A program made the position numbers and the translations under genes. The notes under the pieces were generated by a model, which was not told the DNA's origin, ran no database searches, and was given only the letters and a program-made list of their open reading frames with translations. Below are positions 1 to 8,132 of a DNA stretch of 64,000 nucleotides, in pieces (position 1 is the stretch's first letter; the number at the start of each line of letters is the position of its first letter). Source of the DNA: Cyclobacteriaceae bacterium (GTDB lineage Bacteria > Bacteroidota > Bacteroidia > Cytophagales > Cyclobacteriaceae); NCBI GenBank assembly GCA_028278225.1, contig JANQEU010000047.1, positions 1 through 64,000 on the forward strand, in the 5' to 3' direction.

Positions 1-34
1 GATCTAATAGTTAATTCTTCTGAATTTCCAAAAT

Positions 35-61
35 CCCTGGTCTGTGGCTCACAGACCAGGG
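35..61. repeat. 27-nt perfect palindrome, REP-like
   Basis: Arms CCCTGGTCTGTG and CACAGACCAGGG (12 bp each) flank a GCT loop. The identical 27-mer recurs at 2635-2661 and a shorter relative at 2593-2611, so this is an interspersed repeat and not only a local terminator. It could still act as a bidirectional transcription stop or mRNA stabiliser. Confidence 0.85.
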
Positions 62-112
62 GACGGGAGGCGTACCTGTCACATTGAAGAATTTATCTAA
101 CTGTAAATGACA

Positions 113-139
113 GTCAGTCTTAGGGTGCCTCAGACTGAC
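113..139. repeat. Imperfect hairpin downstream of hsp20
   Basis: GTCAGTCT (113-120) pairs with AGACTGAC (132-139) around an 11-nt loop. It lies 27 nt past the hsp20 stop codon. No long T-run follows in either direction, so it is called as a repeat/hairpin and not as a proven terminator. Confidence 0.5.
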
Positions 140-165
140 ATCTTAAAAACTTGACGATCTAACTG

Positions 166-543
166 TTAATTCTTCTGAATTTCTATATCGCGATGATAGC
201 CACCGGCCAATTCGTTGAAAGGTAGAATGATACTTAGCCTGCCATCACCGTATTCGGCAGAAATCTGTTTGTAATTAACCTCCGCCGGAATATTCAACCG
301 CCTGATCATGTATGGAATTTCCAGTTCGGAATCAAAATGCATCTTCTGATATATGAAGAGATTGCTCAGGTCGATTTCAACGCTGAATTGCTCCGGGTCT
401 ACACTCGGAATTTCAATCTGATAAAGATAGTGGTCCTTTTTTCTGTTAAAATAGACATTTGCCATGGTCATACCGCCATTCAATACGTTCAGAATGTTCG
501 CGGTTTGAGCCAAAGTTTTGGTGAAATTCTTATTTACTCTCAT
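166..543 (-). CDS. Hsp20/alpha-crystallin family small heat-shock protein
   Basis: 125 residues. An alpha-crystallin-type domain spans about residues 28-110, with the family's closing signature GRLSIILPF at 101-109 and a C-terminal I-E-I tripeptide (120-122) that fits the IxI oligomerisation motif. Family members are ATP-independent holdases that bind unfolding proteins in the cytoplasm. The N-terminal arm is short. The gene stands alone, and the 3' end is duplicated at 1-28. The upstream region has a -24/-12-like element and an inverted repeat (see separate entries), which suggests stress-linked control; that part is inference. Confidence 0.85.
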   Translation of the reverse strand: MRVNKNFTKTLAQTANILNVLNGGMTMANVYFNRKKDHYLYQIEIPSVDPEQFSVEIDLSNLFIYQKMHFDSELEIPYMIRRLNIPAEVNYKQISAEYGDGRLSIILPFNELAGGYHRDIEIQKN

Positions 544-580
544 CTCTACCTCCCTTAGTTTACCTTCATCTAATTATAAA

Positions 581-596
581 ACAAGTCTTGTGCCAA
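581..596 (-). promoter_or_regulatory. Possible sigma-54 (-24/-12) promoter of hsp20
   Basis: Read on the minus strand, TTGGCAC, five bases, then TTGT resembles the sigma-54 consensus TGGCAC-N5-TTGC. The -24 GG is intact; the -12 element has GT in place of GC, which weakens the call. It sits 38 bases upstream of the hsp20 ATG. Confidence 0.35.
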
Positions 597-618
597 ATAG
601 ATTCTTCACCGCAGTTAA

Positions 619-659
619 GTCAAAATGTCTTATACTGCTAGTCCCCATGCCATTTTGAC
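619..659. promoter_or_regulatory. 9-bp inverted repeat upstream of hsp20
   Basis: GTCAAAATG (619-627) and CATTTTGAC (651-659) are perfect inverted copies 23 bp apart. They lie upstream of the possible sigma-54 element at 581-596, where an enhancer-binding protein would be expected. They could also serve the plus-strand gene at 776. The role is inferred. Confidence 0.4.
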
Positions 660-775
660 GCGACTTTTTGGGCTATTGACAGTTCATACCGGTTGTTCTA
701 CAATTAGTCGGAAACCTAACGAATTAATTGTTGTCTTTAGTTTGATTTATATTTTGAAACTCAAATAGGACACCA

Positions 776-1372
776 ATGAAAAAGTTTTTACTACTGGCAA
801 TCACACTTATTTACGGCACAGTTTGTTACGCACAGGGACGAACACCTCAGACACTCCTTGGGGATGGGATAGAATATACCTCGGGATTTGGCGGGTTTAT
901 GCTTCAGTTTCCGACTATCGAAAATGAAGTTTGGTCAATGACCGGCGGTGGTGGTGCCGTCATCATCAACAATCAATTCTATATAGGAGGTTATGGCTTT
1001 GGCCTTGCAGATGATAAGGAGATCACCGTAGATACGGTGGATTACGATATTGATTTTGGTCATGGAGGGTTAATCATGGGATATGTGATCATGCCTGAAA
1101 ACATGGTCCATTTCGTCATTGAATCCAAAGTCGGTTGGGGAGAGGTTACTTTCAGGGAAAAACCCTTCAATGCTGCCTCCTCAACTATAAATGACAATAT
1201 GTTCATCCTGAATCCCATGGCTTCCGTGGAGGTAAACATGACCACATGGTTTAAATTAAACTTTGGATTGGGTTACCAGATCGCCAACGGAGTTGATAAT
1301 TTTTACTTTGAATCCAATGATTTTGACGGAATGACCTATAACTTGTCATTATTGTTTGGTTGGTTTAGATAA
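776..1372 (+). CDS. Secreted glycine-rich beta-barrel-like protein of unknown function
   Basis: 198 residues, with a clear signal peptide (MKKFLLLAITLIYGTVCYAQ) for Sec export. The mature part alternates hydrophobic and polar residues and is rich in Gly, Tyr and Phe, and it ends in a strand closing on Phe/Arg, as expected for an outer-membrane or periplasmic beta-structure. I do not recognise a named family. It is followed after 29 bases by a LiaF-like membrane protein on the same strand, so the two could be co-transcribed. Confidence 0.6.
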   Translation: MKKFLLLAITLIYGTVCYAQGRTPQTLLGDGIEYTSGFGGFMLQFPTIENEVWSMTGGGGAVIINNQFYIGGYGFGLADDKEITVDTVDYDIDFGHGGLIMGYVIMPENMVHFVIESKVGWGEVTFREKPFNAASSTINDNMFILNPMASVEVNMTTWFKLNFGLGYQIANGVDNFYFESNDFDGMTYNLSLLFGWFR

Positions 1373-1401
1373 AATTTCGAAACAAAAAGCAAAACGAAAA
1401 A

Positions 1402-2055
1402 ATGGAAAGAAATCGCAGGGCCCTTCTGGGGTTATTTTTGGTCATAATCGGAGCATTCATTCTCCTGGATAATCTTCACATCCTTCCCAGAATGCCCTGG
1501 TGGATTTTCACCTGGCAAATGCTCCTCATTGCGATCGGGGTATTCAATCTGCTGCTGGGAAACAGGACGCCGGCAGTAGTCCTCATTGGTATCGGAGCCT
1601 TTTTCCTGCTTGAGGAGATCTATTACTTCAACTGGCGGGATTTCTGGCCGGTTATCCTGATCATCATTGGCCTGGCCTTCATTTTCCGGCAGCGATCGAT
1701 GGCCCGGGGGAATGTATTGCAGGATAACTATTTCGATGCTCTGAATATATTGGGAGGTGGTAATCAAAAGGTTGCCAGCCACAAGCTGGAAGGTGGTAAG
1801 ATCACTACCATTTTCGGAGGATCCGAGATTGACCTGAGGGAGGCCAAGCCTGTCGATGGCGCTACCATCGAGATTTTTACCATGTTTGGCGGAGCGGAAA
1901 TTACAGTCCCGGAAGACTGGAATGTAAAGGTGGAAGTCACCTCTATTCTGGGGGCATTTGAAGACAAAAGATCTAACGTCAAGACAGATGATAAATCCCC
2001 CACAATAAGGATAAAAGGAATGACACTTCTGGGGGGTGGTGAACTAAAGTCCTAA
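1402..2055 (+). CDS. LiaF-like transmembrane protein (DUF5668 plus C-terminal beta domain)
   Basis: 217 residues. The first ~95 residues form four hydrophobic segments typical of the LiaI/LiaF-like transmembrane domain. After a linker, the C-terminal half (about 115-217) carries repeats of the type TIFGGSEIDL, TMFGGAEITV and TLLGGGE, the short beta-helix seen in the 'cell wall-active antibiotics response' family. In Firmicutes LiaF tunes an envelope-stress two-component system; in Bacteroidota the role is not established. Its stop overlaps the convergent lipoprotein gene by 12 bp. Confidence 0.75.
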   Translation: MERNRRALLGLFLVIIGAFILLDNLHILPRMPWWIFTWQMLLIAIGVFNLLLGNRTPAVVLIGIGAFFLLEEIYYFNWRDFWPVILIIIGLAFIFRQRSMARGNVLQDNYFDALNILGGGNQKVASHKLEGGKITTIFGGSEIDLREAKPVDGATIEIFTMFGGAEITVPEDWNVKVEVTSILGAFEDKRSNVKTDDKSPTIRIKGMTLLGGGELKS

Positions 2056-2421
2056 ATAGTTCGTGGGCCAGATCACATAAACGGCAAGAGCGATCAGGGG
2101 AATGAAAATTAATGCCCCAGCCCTGCCGGAGGTTTTGAGTTTGTCCGTAAGTTCAATGGTTTTGATCTGCGCCACATCTAGAGGAACGACATAATCAGGA
2201 AAGGAATCCTCTTTCAATAGCTCATAACCCATAAAATTGCCCTCCATATCCCTGATGATTTTTCGGAAGATCATTTCCTCTCCGTCGTATGTTGTCACCC
2301 TTATTTTGCCCTCCCAACCTACCACCTGATCTATTTCGTCCGAGGTATATTGGGTAGGGATAACCGCACAGCTGTATAAGAAGACAACGGATCCCAGCAA
2401 TATGTTTAGTTTTCTTCCCAT
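2044..2421 (-). CDS. Small lipoprotein with C-terminal membrane segment
   Basis: 125 residues. The N terminus has a lipoprotein signal peptide with lipobox Cys18 (FLYSC). A small soluble domain follows (about 30-90) with a DGEEMIFRKI-type beta pattern, and then one hydrophobic helix (about 101-120). No family is recognised. It is convergent with, and overlaps by 12 bp, the LiaF-like gene. Confidence 0.65.
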   Translation of the reverse strand: MGRKLNILLGSVVFLYSCAVIPTQYTSDEIDQVVGWEGKIRVTTYDGEEMIFRKIIRDMEGNFMGYELLKEDSFPDYVVPLDVAQIKTIELTDKLKTSGRAGALIFIPLIALAVYVIWPTNYLGL

Positions 2422-2592
2422 TCAGGATTTTGATCATGTGACCATCGGGCGTGGAATGAATATCCGTAAATCACCATAAATTTCCTATGACATTGATCAT
2501 TGACAGCGAATGACTTTATGGCGTGATTGGGAAATGGGCTAGTGAAAAAGACCATTCCTCCGTGCCACGGGCCGGCACCACTCCTCCACCAG

Positions 2593-2661
2593 GGTCTGTG
2601 ACACACAGACCTGAGTTTAATTACAGTCTCACTTCCCTGGTCTGTGGCTCACAGACCAGGG
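2593..2661. repeat. Two palindromes of the CTGGTCTGTG family
   Basis: 2593-2611 has 8-bp arms GGTCTGTG/CACAGACC around ACA. 2635-2661 is identical to the 27-mer at 35-61 (12-bp arms, GCT loop). They lie in the 288-bp gap 2422-2709, in which I see no convincing gene. Being downstream of the DUF427 gene on the minus strand, they may also help end its transcript. Confidence 0.8.
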
Positions 2662-2709
2662 AGGTGAGGTTTTTGTTGGATTTTTTATGACTCTTACTTC
2701 CCACTTACG

Positions 2710-2991
2710 TTATTTAGTTACTTCTACTCCCTTCCAAAATGCAACATAACCATTAATATTTTTGGCTAGTTCGCTGGCCTCCGGATAGTACCATGCCGCA
2801 TCTTTATTTTCGGATCCATTGACCTTTACATCGTAATAACTGGCGGTACCTTTCCAGGGACATACTGTATGTGTTGAGCTCTCCCGGAGGAAATTTTCAT
2901 TCACAGCATCGGGTGGGAAATAATGATTCCCTTCGACTACAATTGTATCATCACTTTCGGCTATTACCTCGCCGTTCCATATCGCTTTCAT
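2710..2991 (-). CDS. DUF427 family protein
   Basis: 93 residues, a typical full length for the family. The signature is MKAIWNGEVIAESD at the start, HTVCPWKGTASYYDV in the middle (Cys-Pro-Trp-Lys-Gly), and AAWYYPEAS later. The fold is a small beta-tent; the biochemical role is unknown. No operon partner is visible. Confidence 0.9.
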   Translation of the reverse strand: MKAIWNGEVIAESDDTIVVEGNHYFPPDAVNENFLRESSTHTVCPWKGTASYYDVKVNGSENKDAAWYYPEASELAKNINGYVAFWKGVEVTK

Positions 2992-3089
2992 CGTTTTTCG
3001 AAATTTAATTTTTGTAGTAATACCAATTCGGACTTCTTTTAGTTCATGCGACGATCAGGTTTGTCGCGTATACTACTTTGGAGGATATT

Positions 3090-5306
3090 TCAACGGTTCG
3101 AAATCCTGCTATTTATGATCTCCATCGCCTGTCGATAATCGTTATTTTGAGGTGCAATTGAAATTAGGGTGGAGCATGTTTCCTTTGCGGAGTGGTAATC
3201 ATTACCATTCATTTGGCCAACCAGCTTTACGTAAAGTAATTGTTCATTATTGGGAACAGACATCAATGCTCTATCTATAACCTGGACTGATTTTTTCAAG
3301 TCCCCGGTTTTCTGCAGGATCAGGGCATAGTTGTAAAATGCCCGAATATTTGCCGGATCTCTTTCACATGCCTCTTCCAGGAAAGAAACTGCCTTTTCAA
3401 TTTTCCCCGTCTCATTGTACAACAGTCCCAGCATGTAGTAAGTGTACCCGTAATCAGGTTCCTGCTCGATGACCTTGAGGTAGAGCTGTTCGGATTCTTC
3501 AGGCTGGCCCTTTTGATACAGTAACAGGGCCAGATTCATTCTTGCCTGGTTCGCGTAGTTGTCCATTTTGATAGCTTTCCTATAAGCGTCAATGGCTTTC
3601 TGGATTTCTCCGTTGGCCTGGTGATAGAGCGCAATGTTTTGCTGGCCTGATGGAAAATCCGAATTCAGGTCCAGGGCCTCCTGATACTCGGCAAGAGCTT
3701 TTACAAAATCCGAATTATCATATTGCTGGTGTCCCCCCATGATCATACGGCGTACCGTTGACATTCTTACGATTCTCATCGGGTCTGCCAGTAACGAGGA
3801 GTAATCACCGGAAAAATCAACTCCGATTTTGTCCAGACTTCTGACTGTCTCGTTCCGGATCAATGTTCCGGAACTTTTCAAATAGGCCTTCAGCTCTTCA
3901 ACATCTTCATCAGAAAGCTGAAGGTCGGTATAATAGGTGATGGCGGTAGCTCGGGCTATTTCCGGGTATTGTGCTCCTGCTATCAGCCGTTCAAGAGCCT
4001 CCTTGTCACCGTGAAATCCGGCCAGCAGATGGTCGGAGAAATGATCTGCCCGGTCAGGACCAAATCGTTTGACAATTTCGTCTGCCGCCCATTGTGCGCT
4101 TTTGTCCGAATGACAGCCATTGCATGCATTAGGGGTACCGTACATGGCTGTTTGATCAGGCCTGGGGATGCGAAAACTATGGTCCCTCCTGAAATCATTT
4201 CCCATATAGGTTCTTCCGGTCATATGGCAGCTCACACATTGGGATGCCTCTGTCTTAACCTGGTGAAAATGATGCTCCGGCGTATCATATTTAGGAAGGT
4301 GACAACTCATACACAAGGCATTGCCCTCGGCTTTGAGTTTCAGGGAATGTACATTATGACAATCTCTGCAGGAGATGCCCAGCCCATACATTTTGCTCTG
4401 AATAAAAGAGGCGTAAACATAATCTTCGTCCAGGATCTGGCCGTCCGCTTCATAGATCGGGTAAGTGATCAGGCTGGGGTCGTAATGGTCCAGGAAATGA
4501 CCGGTGTAATCGAAAAACTCTGTCAACTGAGATCGACGCGAATGGCACCTGGCACATTTCAGAACCATCTCAACCGACGAGAGCGAATCACCCATATAAA
4601 GAACCGGTGGTTTCCCGGCGGGATTCTCCTGTTCATAAAAAACGACATGATCCGATGAGGGGCCGTGACAGCCTTCACAGCCAACATTGATCTCACTGAA
4701 AGTAGTCTGGTAGGCCGCTGAAGACAAGTCCAGGTTTTTCCGAAGATCTGTCGAATGACAATCCGCACACATGGTATTCCAGCGCATGGCTCCCCCGGTC
4801 CAGTGAAGCCATTCCTCCGGAGCTATGTCCAGCGTGTCCTGCAATTGGAACCACTTATTTTCATGGCTGTCCCAGGCAACCATAAGACACTGGTAGGCTC
4901 CGTCGGGAAAGGGAACCAGGTATTGCTGCAACGGATATACACCAAATGTGTATTCGATTTCATGATCATAGTACTTTCCGTCTCCGGCCCTGGTATTTAC
5001 CATGTACTTATCATCCTCCCTGTAGAAAAAGGTTTTAACTCCTTTGTGGGTGAAAGTCACATCATTAAAATCTCCCAGTACTGAGCTGGAATCAGCCTCA
5101 AGCATTGACAACTGGTGGTGAGACCCCTGCCATTGCCGGAATTCCGTTTCATGACAGGACTTGCAGGACCGGGAACCGACAAACTTTGATTTGAGGACTT
5201 CTCCACGGGCAGGGATTCCGGTTTTTTCGCTTTGCCGGTCAGGCTGTGTGCATGATATCGATCCCACAAGGATGAGTAACAGATATAGAGCGTCGGCAAT
5301 TTTCAT
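3090..5306 (-). CDS. Multiheme cytochrome c lipoprotein with C-terminal TPR domain
   Basis: 738 residues from the ATG at 5306, which gives a clean lipoprotein signal (lipobox Cys19); the longer frame from 5339 would bury it. Eight CxxCH heme-binding motifs begin at about residues 48, 180, 210, 251, 313, 332, 357 and 395, followed by a helical region and from about 530 a series of TPR units. Extra histidines (GSHHQ, HHFHQ, HSF) could supply distal heme ligands. Related cytochromes move electrons in the periplasm or reduce small nitrogen or sulfur compounds; the substrate cannot be told here. No oxidoreductase partner is adjacent, so it may be a stand-alone envelope electron carrier. Confidence 0.85.
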   Translation of the reverse strand: MKIADALYLLLILVGSISCTQPDRQSEKTGIPARGEVLKSKFVGSRSCKSCHETEFRQWQGSHHQLSMLEADSSSVLGDFNDVTFTHKGVKTFFYREDDKYMVNTRAGDGKYYDHEIEYTFGVYPLQQYLVPFPDGAYQCLMVAWDSHENKWFQLQDTLDIAPEEWLHWTGGAMRWNTMCADCHSTDLRKNLDLSSAAYQTTFSEINVGCEGCHGPSSDHVVFYEQENPAGKPPVLYMGDSLSSVEMVLKCARCHSRRSQLTEFFDYTGHFLDHYDPSLITYPIYEADGQILDEDYVYASFIQSKMYGLGISCRDCHNVHSLKLKAEGNALCMSCHLPKYDTPEHHFHQVKTEASQCVSCHMTGRTYMGNDFRRDHSFRIPRPDQTAMYGTPNACNGCHSDKSAQWAADEIVKRFGPDRADHFSDHLLAGFHGDKEALERLIAGAQYPEIARATAITYYTDLQLSDEDVEELKAYLKSSGTLIRNETVRSLDKIGVDFSGDYSSLLADPMRIVRMSTVRRMIMGGHQQYDNSDFVKALAEYQEALDLNSDFPSGQQNIALYHQANGEIQKAIDAYRKAIKMDNYANQARMNLALLLYQKGQPEESEQLYLKVIEQEPDYGYTYYMLGLLYNETGKIEKAVSFLEEACERDPANIRAFYNYALILQKTGDLKKSVQVIDRALMSVPNNEQLLYVKLVGQMNGNDYHSAKETCSTLISIAPQNNDYRQAMEIINSRISNR

Positions 5307-5394
5307 TTCACGAGACCTAATACAGATCGGAAATTGCAAAATAGCCTAAACAAGCTGAACGGAACGCCCGTTTTTACCGGATTTGTTACGTCGG

Positions 5395-6324
5395 TTAATC
5401 TCGACGATCCGTATTCACTTGCAAGTTGAACACGTCATTCCTCTGATAATGCCCTGATACGTCCAGGTTAAGGGATTCCTCTTTGACCAGATCCAGATCG
5501 AGATCCGCATAAATGATGGTCTCCTCATCCCATGCCGGCTCCACTACATAGAATCCATCGGGACCGATAACGCAACTCCCGCCATTCAGTATCCATTCAT
5601 CCTTTCGAATTAACCCAGGGGATTTCTCCAGCTCTTTCGGAGTGTCCCGGGAATGGAACATCTGCCCAGCCGCCAAAACAAAACAGCGCCCTTCAAAGGC
5701 GTACTGCCTGCTCGCAATCTGGTGCATTTCATGGACCCGTGGCCAGAGCGCGATATGTATCTGCTCCCCGGAGTTATGAAGGGCCTGACGTGTCAGCGGC
5801 ATCCAGTGTTCCCAGCACACAGACGACGATACACTGACATTATTCAGCATTGATGATCTCAATCCATGACCGTCGCCGTGATGATAAAGAAGTTTTTCAG
5901 TAAAGGTCGGCACCAGTTTGCGGTGATGATTTACCAGTTCCCCCTTTTCGTTGATGGTGAAAATTGTATTAAAGATTGTCCCTTTTGCGGTTTCTGGATC
6001 AGTTTCGTTGGCCCCTATGACGAGACCTACTTTGTTTTTGCCGGCCAGTTTTTTCAGACCTTCCAACTCAGAACTGTTCTTCTGCAAGGAATTATCCAGC
6101 ATACGGGAAAATATTTTTTTCATCGGAGGATGATCCCAGAATGCAACATTACTGCAGTAGTCAAGCCATGCAGGGTATCCCGAAAACCATGTTTCTCCGA
6201 AGACTATAAGTCTGGCACCATTGCCAGCAGCCTCCTCTATGGCTTTTTCTGCTCTGGATATGCAAGCACCAAGGTCCAGGTGAACCGGTGCATATTGGAT
6301 GATCGCAACTTTGAATTCAGTCAT
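5395..6324 (-). CDS. Carbon-nitrogen hydrolase, nitrilase branch
   Basis: 309 residues from the ATG at 6324, whose ATG overlaps the upstream stop by 8 bp (translational coupling); the ORF could open earlier at 6375 but that start adds a non-conserved tail. The catalytic triad is visible: Glu44 in GETWFSGYP, Lys136 in HRKLVPT, and Cys170 in SVCWEHWMP. The CWEH context is that of true nitrilases, which turn R-CN into the acid and ammonia. The substrate is unknown. It is co-transcribed with a LolA-like secreted protein, an unusual pairing. Confidence 0.88.
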   Translation of the reverse strand: MTEFKVAIIQYAPVHLDLGACISRAEKAIEEAAGNGARLIVFGETWFSGYPAWLDYCSNVAFWDHPPMKKIFSRMLDNSLQKNSSELEGLKKLAGKNKVGLVIGANETDPETAKGTIFNTIFTINEKGELVNHHRKLVPTFTEKLLYHHGDGHGLRSSMLNNVSVSSSVCWEHWMPLTRQALHNSGEQIHIALWPRVHEMHQIASRQYAFEGRCFVLAAGQMFHSRDTPKELEKSPGLIRKDEWILNGGSCVIGPDGFYVVEPAWDEETIIYADLDLDLVKEESLNLDVSGHYQRNDVFNLQVNTDRRD

Positions 6325-7009
6325 TGGGCTTCGTGAATTTCGAGGATGGGATACCTTCCCCCAGTACGATGTCATCCAGCACGTATTCCGAAGTTAACTC
6401 CCAGGTTTTCAGTTCGATCACCGTTGGTACCTTCAACTTGTTGAATTCGCGATATTTATTCACAGTCCTGGTAAGTGTAATGGTTTTATCTCCAAATCTC
6501 TGGGTGACGAGTGATTTATATAGCAAATACGTCTTAGCATCAATAAAGAATTCATCTCTCCTGGTATTTGTAATTTTTTCTATCCAAAAACACGGGATCT
6601 GATCCACCTCTACTTCACCTTTGAAATTCAACTTATCCAGGTCACCGACCGGTGTGCCATAGTAAACGATCTCCCTGATCATAAAACTCCTGGTTTCATT
6701 CATTGATGCCACTTCTTCATCGGTCCAAGATGCAATCGTCCAGCTCTCCCGCCCGTCAAATGCCTCAATAAAACGGTGTTTTTGGCTTCTTACCATTATC
6801 TTGTCCGGTTTTTTCGCCCAGATCTCTCCTCCGAAATAGCCAAGTGTGCTGTTCCATTCGATTTTGGCGGTGAGTGTGTTGATCTGATCCCAAAATTGCT
6901 GATTGTGCGCCTCGTAATGCTTCTCTATGACCGATTCCAGTGACTGTCCATGAATGGGTAAATTCATGGCTGCAATAAGAACTGAAATATGTATCAACTT
7001 TAACTTCAT
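6317..7009 (-). CDS. Secreted LolA-like fold protein
   Basis: About 230 residues; the start at 7009 gives the signal peptide MKLKLIHISVLIAAMNLPIHG, and an ATG three codons upstream (7018) is also possible. The mature part reads as the half-barrel seen in LolA/LolB-like outer-membrane lipoprotein carriers (IWAKKPDKIMVRSQ, AFDGRESW, FFIDAKTYLLYKS). Whether it binds lipid is inferred from fold only. Its stop overlaps the start of the nitrilase gene. Confidence 0.6.
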   Translation of the reverse strand: MKLKLIHISVLIAAMNLPIHGQSLESVIEKHYEAHNQQFWDQINTLTAKIEWNSTLGYFGGEIWAKKPDKIMVRSQKHRFIEAFDGRESWTIASWTDEEVASMNETRSFMIREIVYYGTPVGDLDKLNFKGEVEVDQIPCFWIEKITNTRRDEFFIDAKTYLLYKSLVTQRFGDKTITLTRTVNKYREFNKLKVPTVIELKTWELTSEYVLDDIVLGEGIPSSKFTKPND

Positions 7010-7120
7010 AGGCAACATTCAGTAAAACGCCGTAATCTATAAAACTGTTTTGTTCTGATTTTGATCATTCCAAAGAAAATAACATAAACCTTTTTGTATT
7101 TTTAAGACAATAATCTCTGG

Positions 7121-8131
7121 ATGGGTGAATTATTAAACGTTCTCAGGCGCCTCCGTATAGCTGGCGTGATGTTTACCGCAGTACTTGTAGTGGGGACCAT
7201 AGGCTATCATCAGATCGGCGGGGAAAATACCACTTTCCTGGACGCCTTTTATATGACGGGAATTACGATCTCCACCATTGGTTATCACGAAGTGATTCCG
7301 TTGACGGGCCATCCATATGGAAGACTTTTTACGGTTTTCCTTGCATTTTCCGGTTTTGGAGTGCTCACTTACTTTTTGTCAAATCTCATTGCTCTTTTCA
7401 TTGAGGGTGATGTAAGAAAAACCATAAAGCGAAGAAACATGATCAACAAAATCAAAAAATTGCATGATCACTACATCATCGTCGGATGCGGCAGAGTAGG
7501 GCGTAATGTAGCCAAGGAACTCTACTCAACACAGCGACTATTCGTATTGTCCGATCTCAAAGAAGGTATCCTCCAGGAATTTTCGGTCGAAATTCCCGGT
7601 ACACCCTATGTTAGCGGCGATTGTACGGAAGAGTTCTTTCTGGAGTCATTGGGGATCAGAGAGTCGAAGGGTCTTTTTGTCGTCACCGGAGATGATAATA
7701 TCAACCTGGTAATCTGCCTGACAGCGCGCCAGATAAACCCACGTATTAAAATTGTATCCGTTTGCAAGAAGATTGATCACCAGCGAAAAATTGAACGGGC
7801 AGGGGCTAACCGGGTGATCACACCTAATTTTATTGGGGGTCTGAGAATGGCTTCCGAGATGCTCAGCCCCACTGTCACCAATTTCCTGGACCTCATGCAA
7901 CGATCTGAATTCAACCAGCGAATTGAGGAAATCGTGATCCCAAACAGGTTTGATAATACGCAGTTGGGAAAATTTCCCACAAGTGATCTTCCTGACACCC
8001 TGATCCTGGCGCTTCGCAGTGGTGAAAAATGGATATATAACCCCAAAAAGGATCAAATCCTTATGGAGGGAAACTCACTGATGGTTATGACGACTCCAAA
8101 AGACCGTAAATACCTGGAAAAAAACGTATAA
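7121..8131 (+). CDS. Two-TM potassium channel with RCK (TrkA-N/TrkA-C) domains
   Basis: 336 residues. TM1 is about 13-33, a pore helix leads to the filter TIGYHE at 52-57, and TM2 is about 68-93. A Rossmann RCK domain follows with GCGRVG at 122-127 and a TrkA-C domain in the last ~90 residues. The protein should form a tetrameric, ligand-gated K+ channel in the inner membrane. The filter has TIGYH in place of the usual TVGYG, with a Glu after it. It is convergent with the next gene, with one base between the stops. Confidence 0.9.
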   Translation: MGELLNVLRRLRIAGVMFTAVLVVGTIGYHQIGGENTTFLDAFYMTGITISTIGYHEVIPLTGHPYGRLFTVFLAFSGFGVLTYFLSNLIALFIEGDVRKTIKRRNMINKIKKLHDHYIIVGCGRVGRNVAKELYSTQRLFVLSDLKEGILQEFSVEIPGTPYVSGDCTEEFFLESLGIRESKGLFVVTGDDNINLVICLTARQINPRIKIVSVCKKIDHQRKIERAGANRVITPNFIGGLRMASEMLSPTVTNFLDLMQRSEFNQRIEEIVIPNRFDNTQLGKFPTSDLPDTLILALRSGEKWIYNPKKDQILMEGNSLMVMTTPKDRKYLEKNV

Positions 8132-8132
8132 T

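Larger units (their letters stand above)
1..183. repeat. Direct repeats (1-28 and 156-183) from the hsp20 3' end
   Basis: Bases 1-28 and 156-183 agree at 26 of 28 positions. The right copy is the last codons and stop of the small heat-shock gene that ends at 166; the left copy repeats the same five C-terminal codons and stop (read on the minus strand), but is joined to a palindromic repeat instead of the rest of the gene. A third partial copy of the post-stop sequence lies at about 94-107. The segment between the repeats holds two hairpins. This looks like a small duplication associated with palindromic repeat DNA. Whether a second hsp20 copy lies left of the window cannot be seen. Confidence 0.7.

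Noticed and set aside
2406-2606. 66-codon minus-strand frame between the lipoprotein and the palindromes
   Set aside because: Translation is Trp/His/Pro-rich with no domain or signal, and it runs into palindromic repeat DNA.
3969-4658. 229-codon plus-strand frame inside the cytochrome gene
   Set aside because: It is the antisense shadow of a clear multiheme cytochrome on the other strand.
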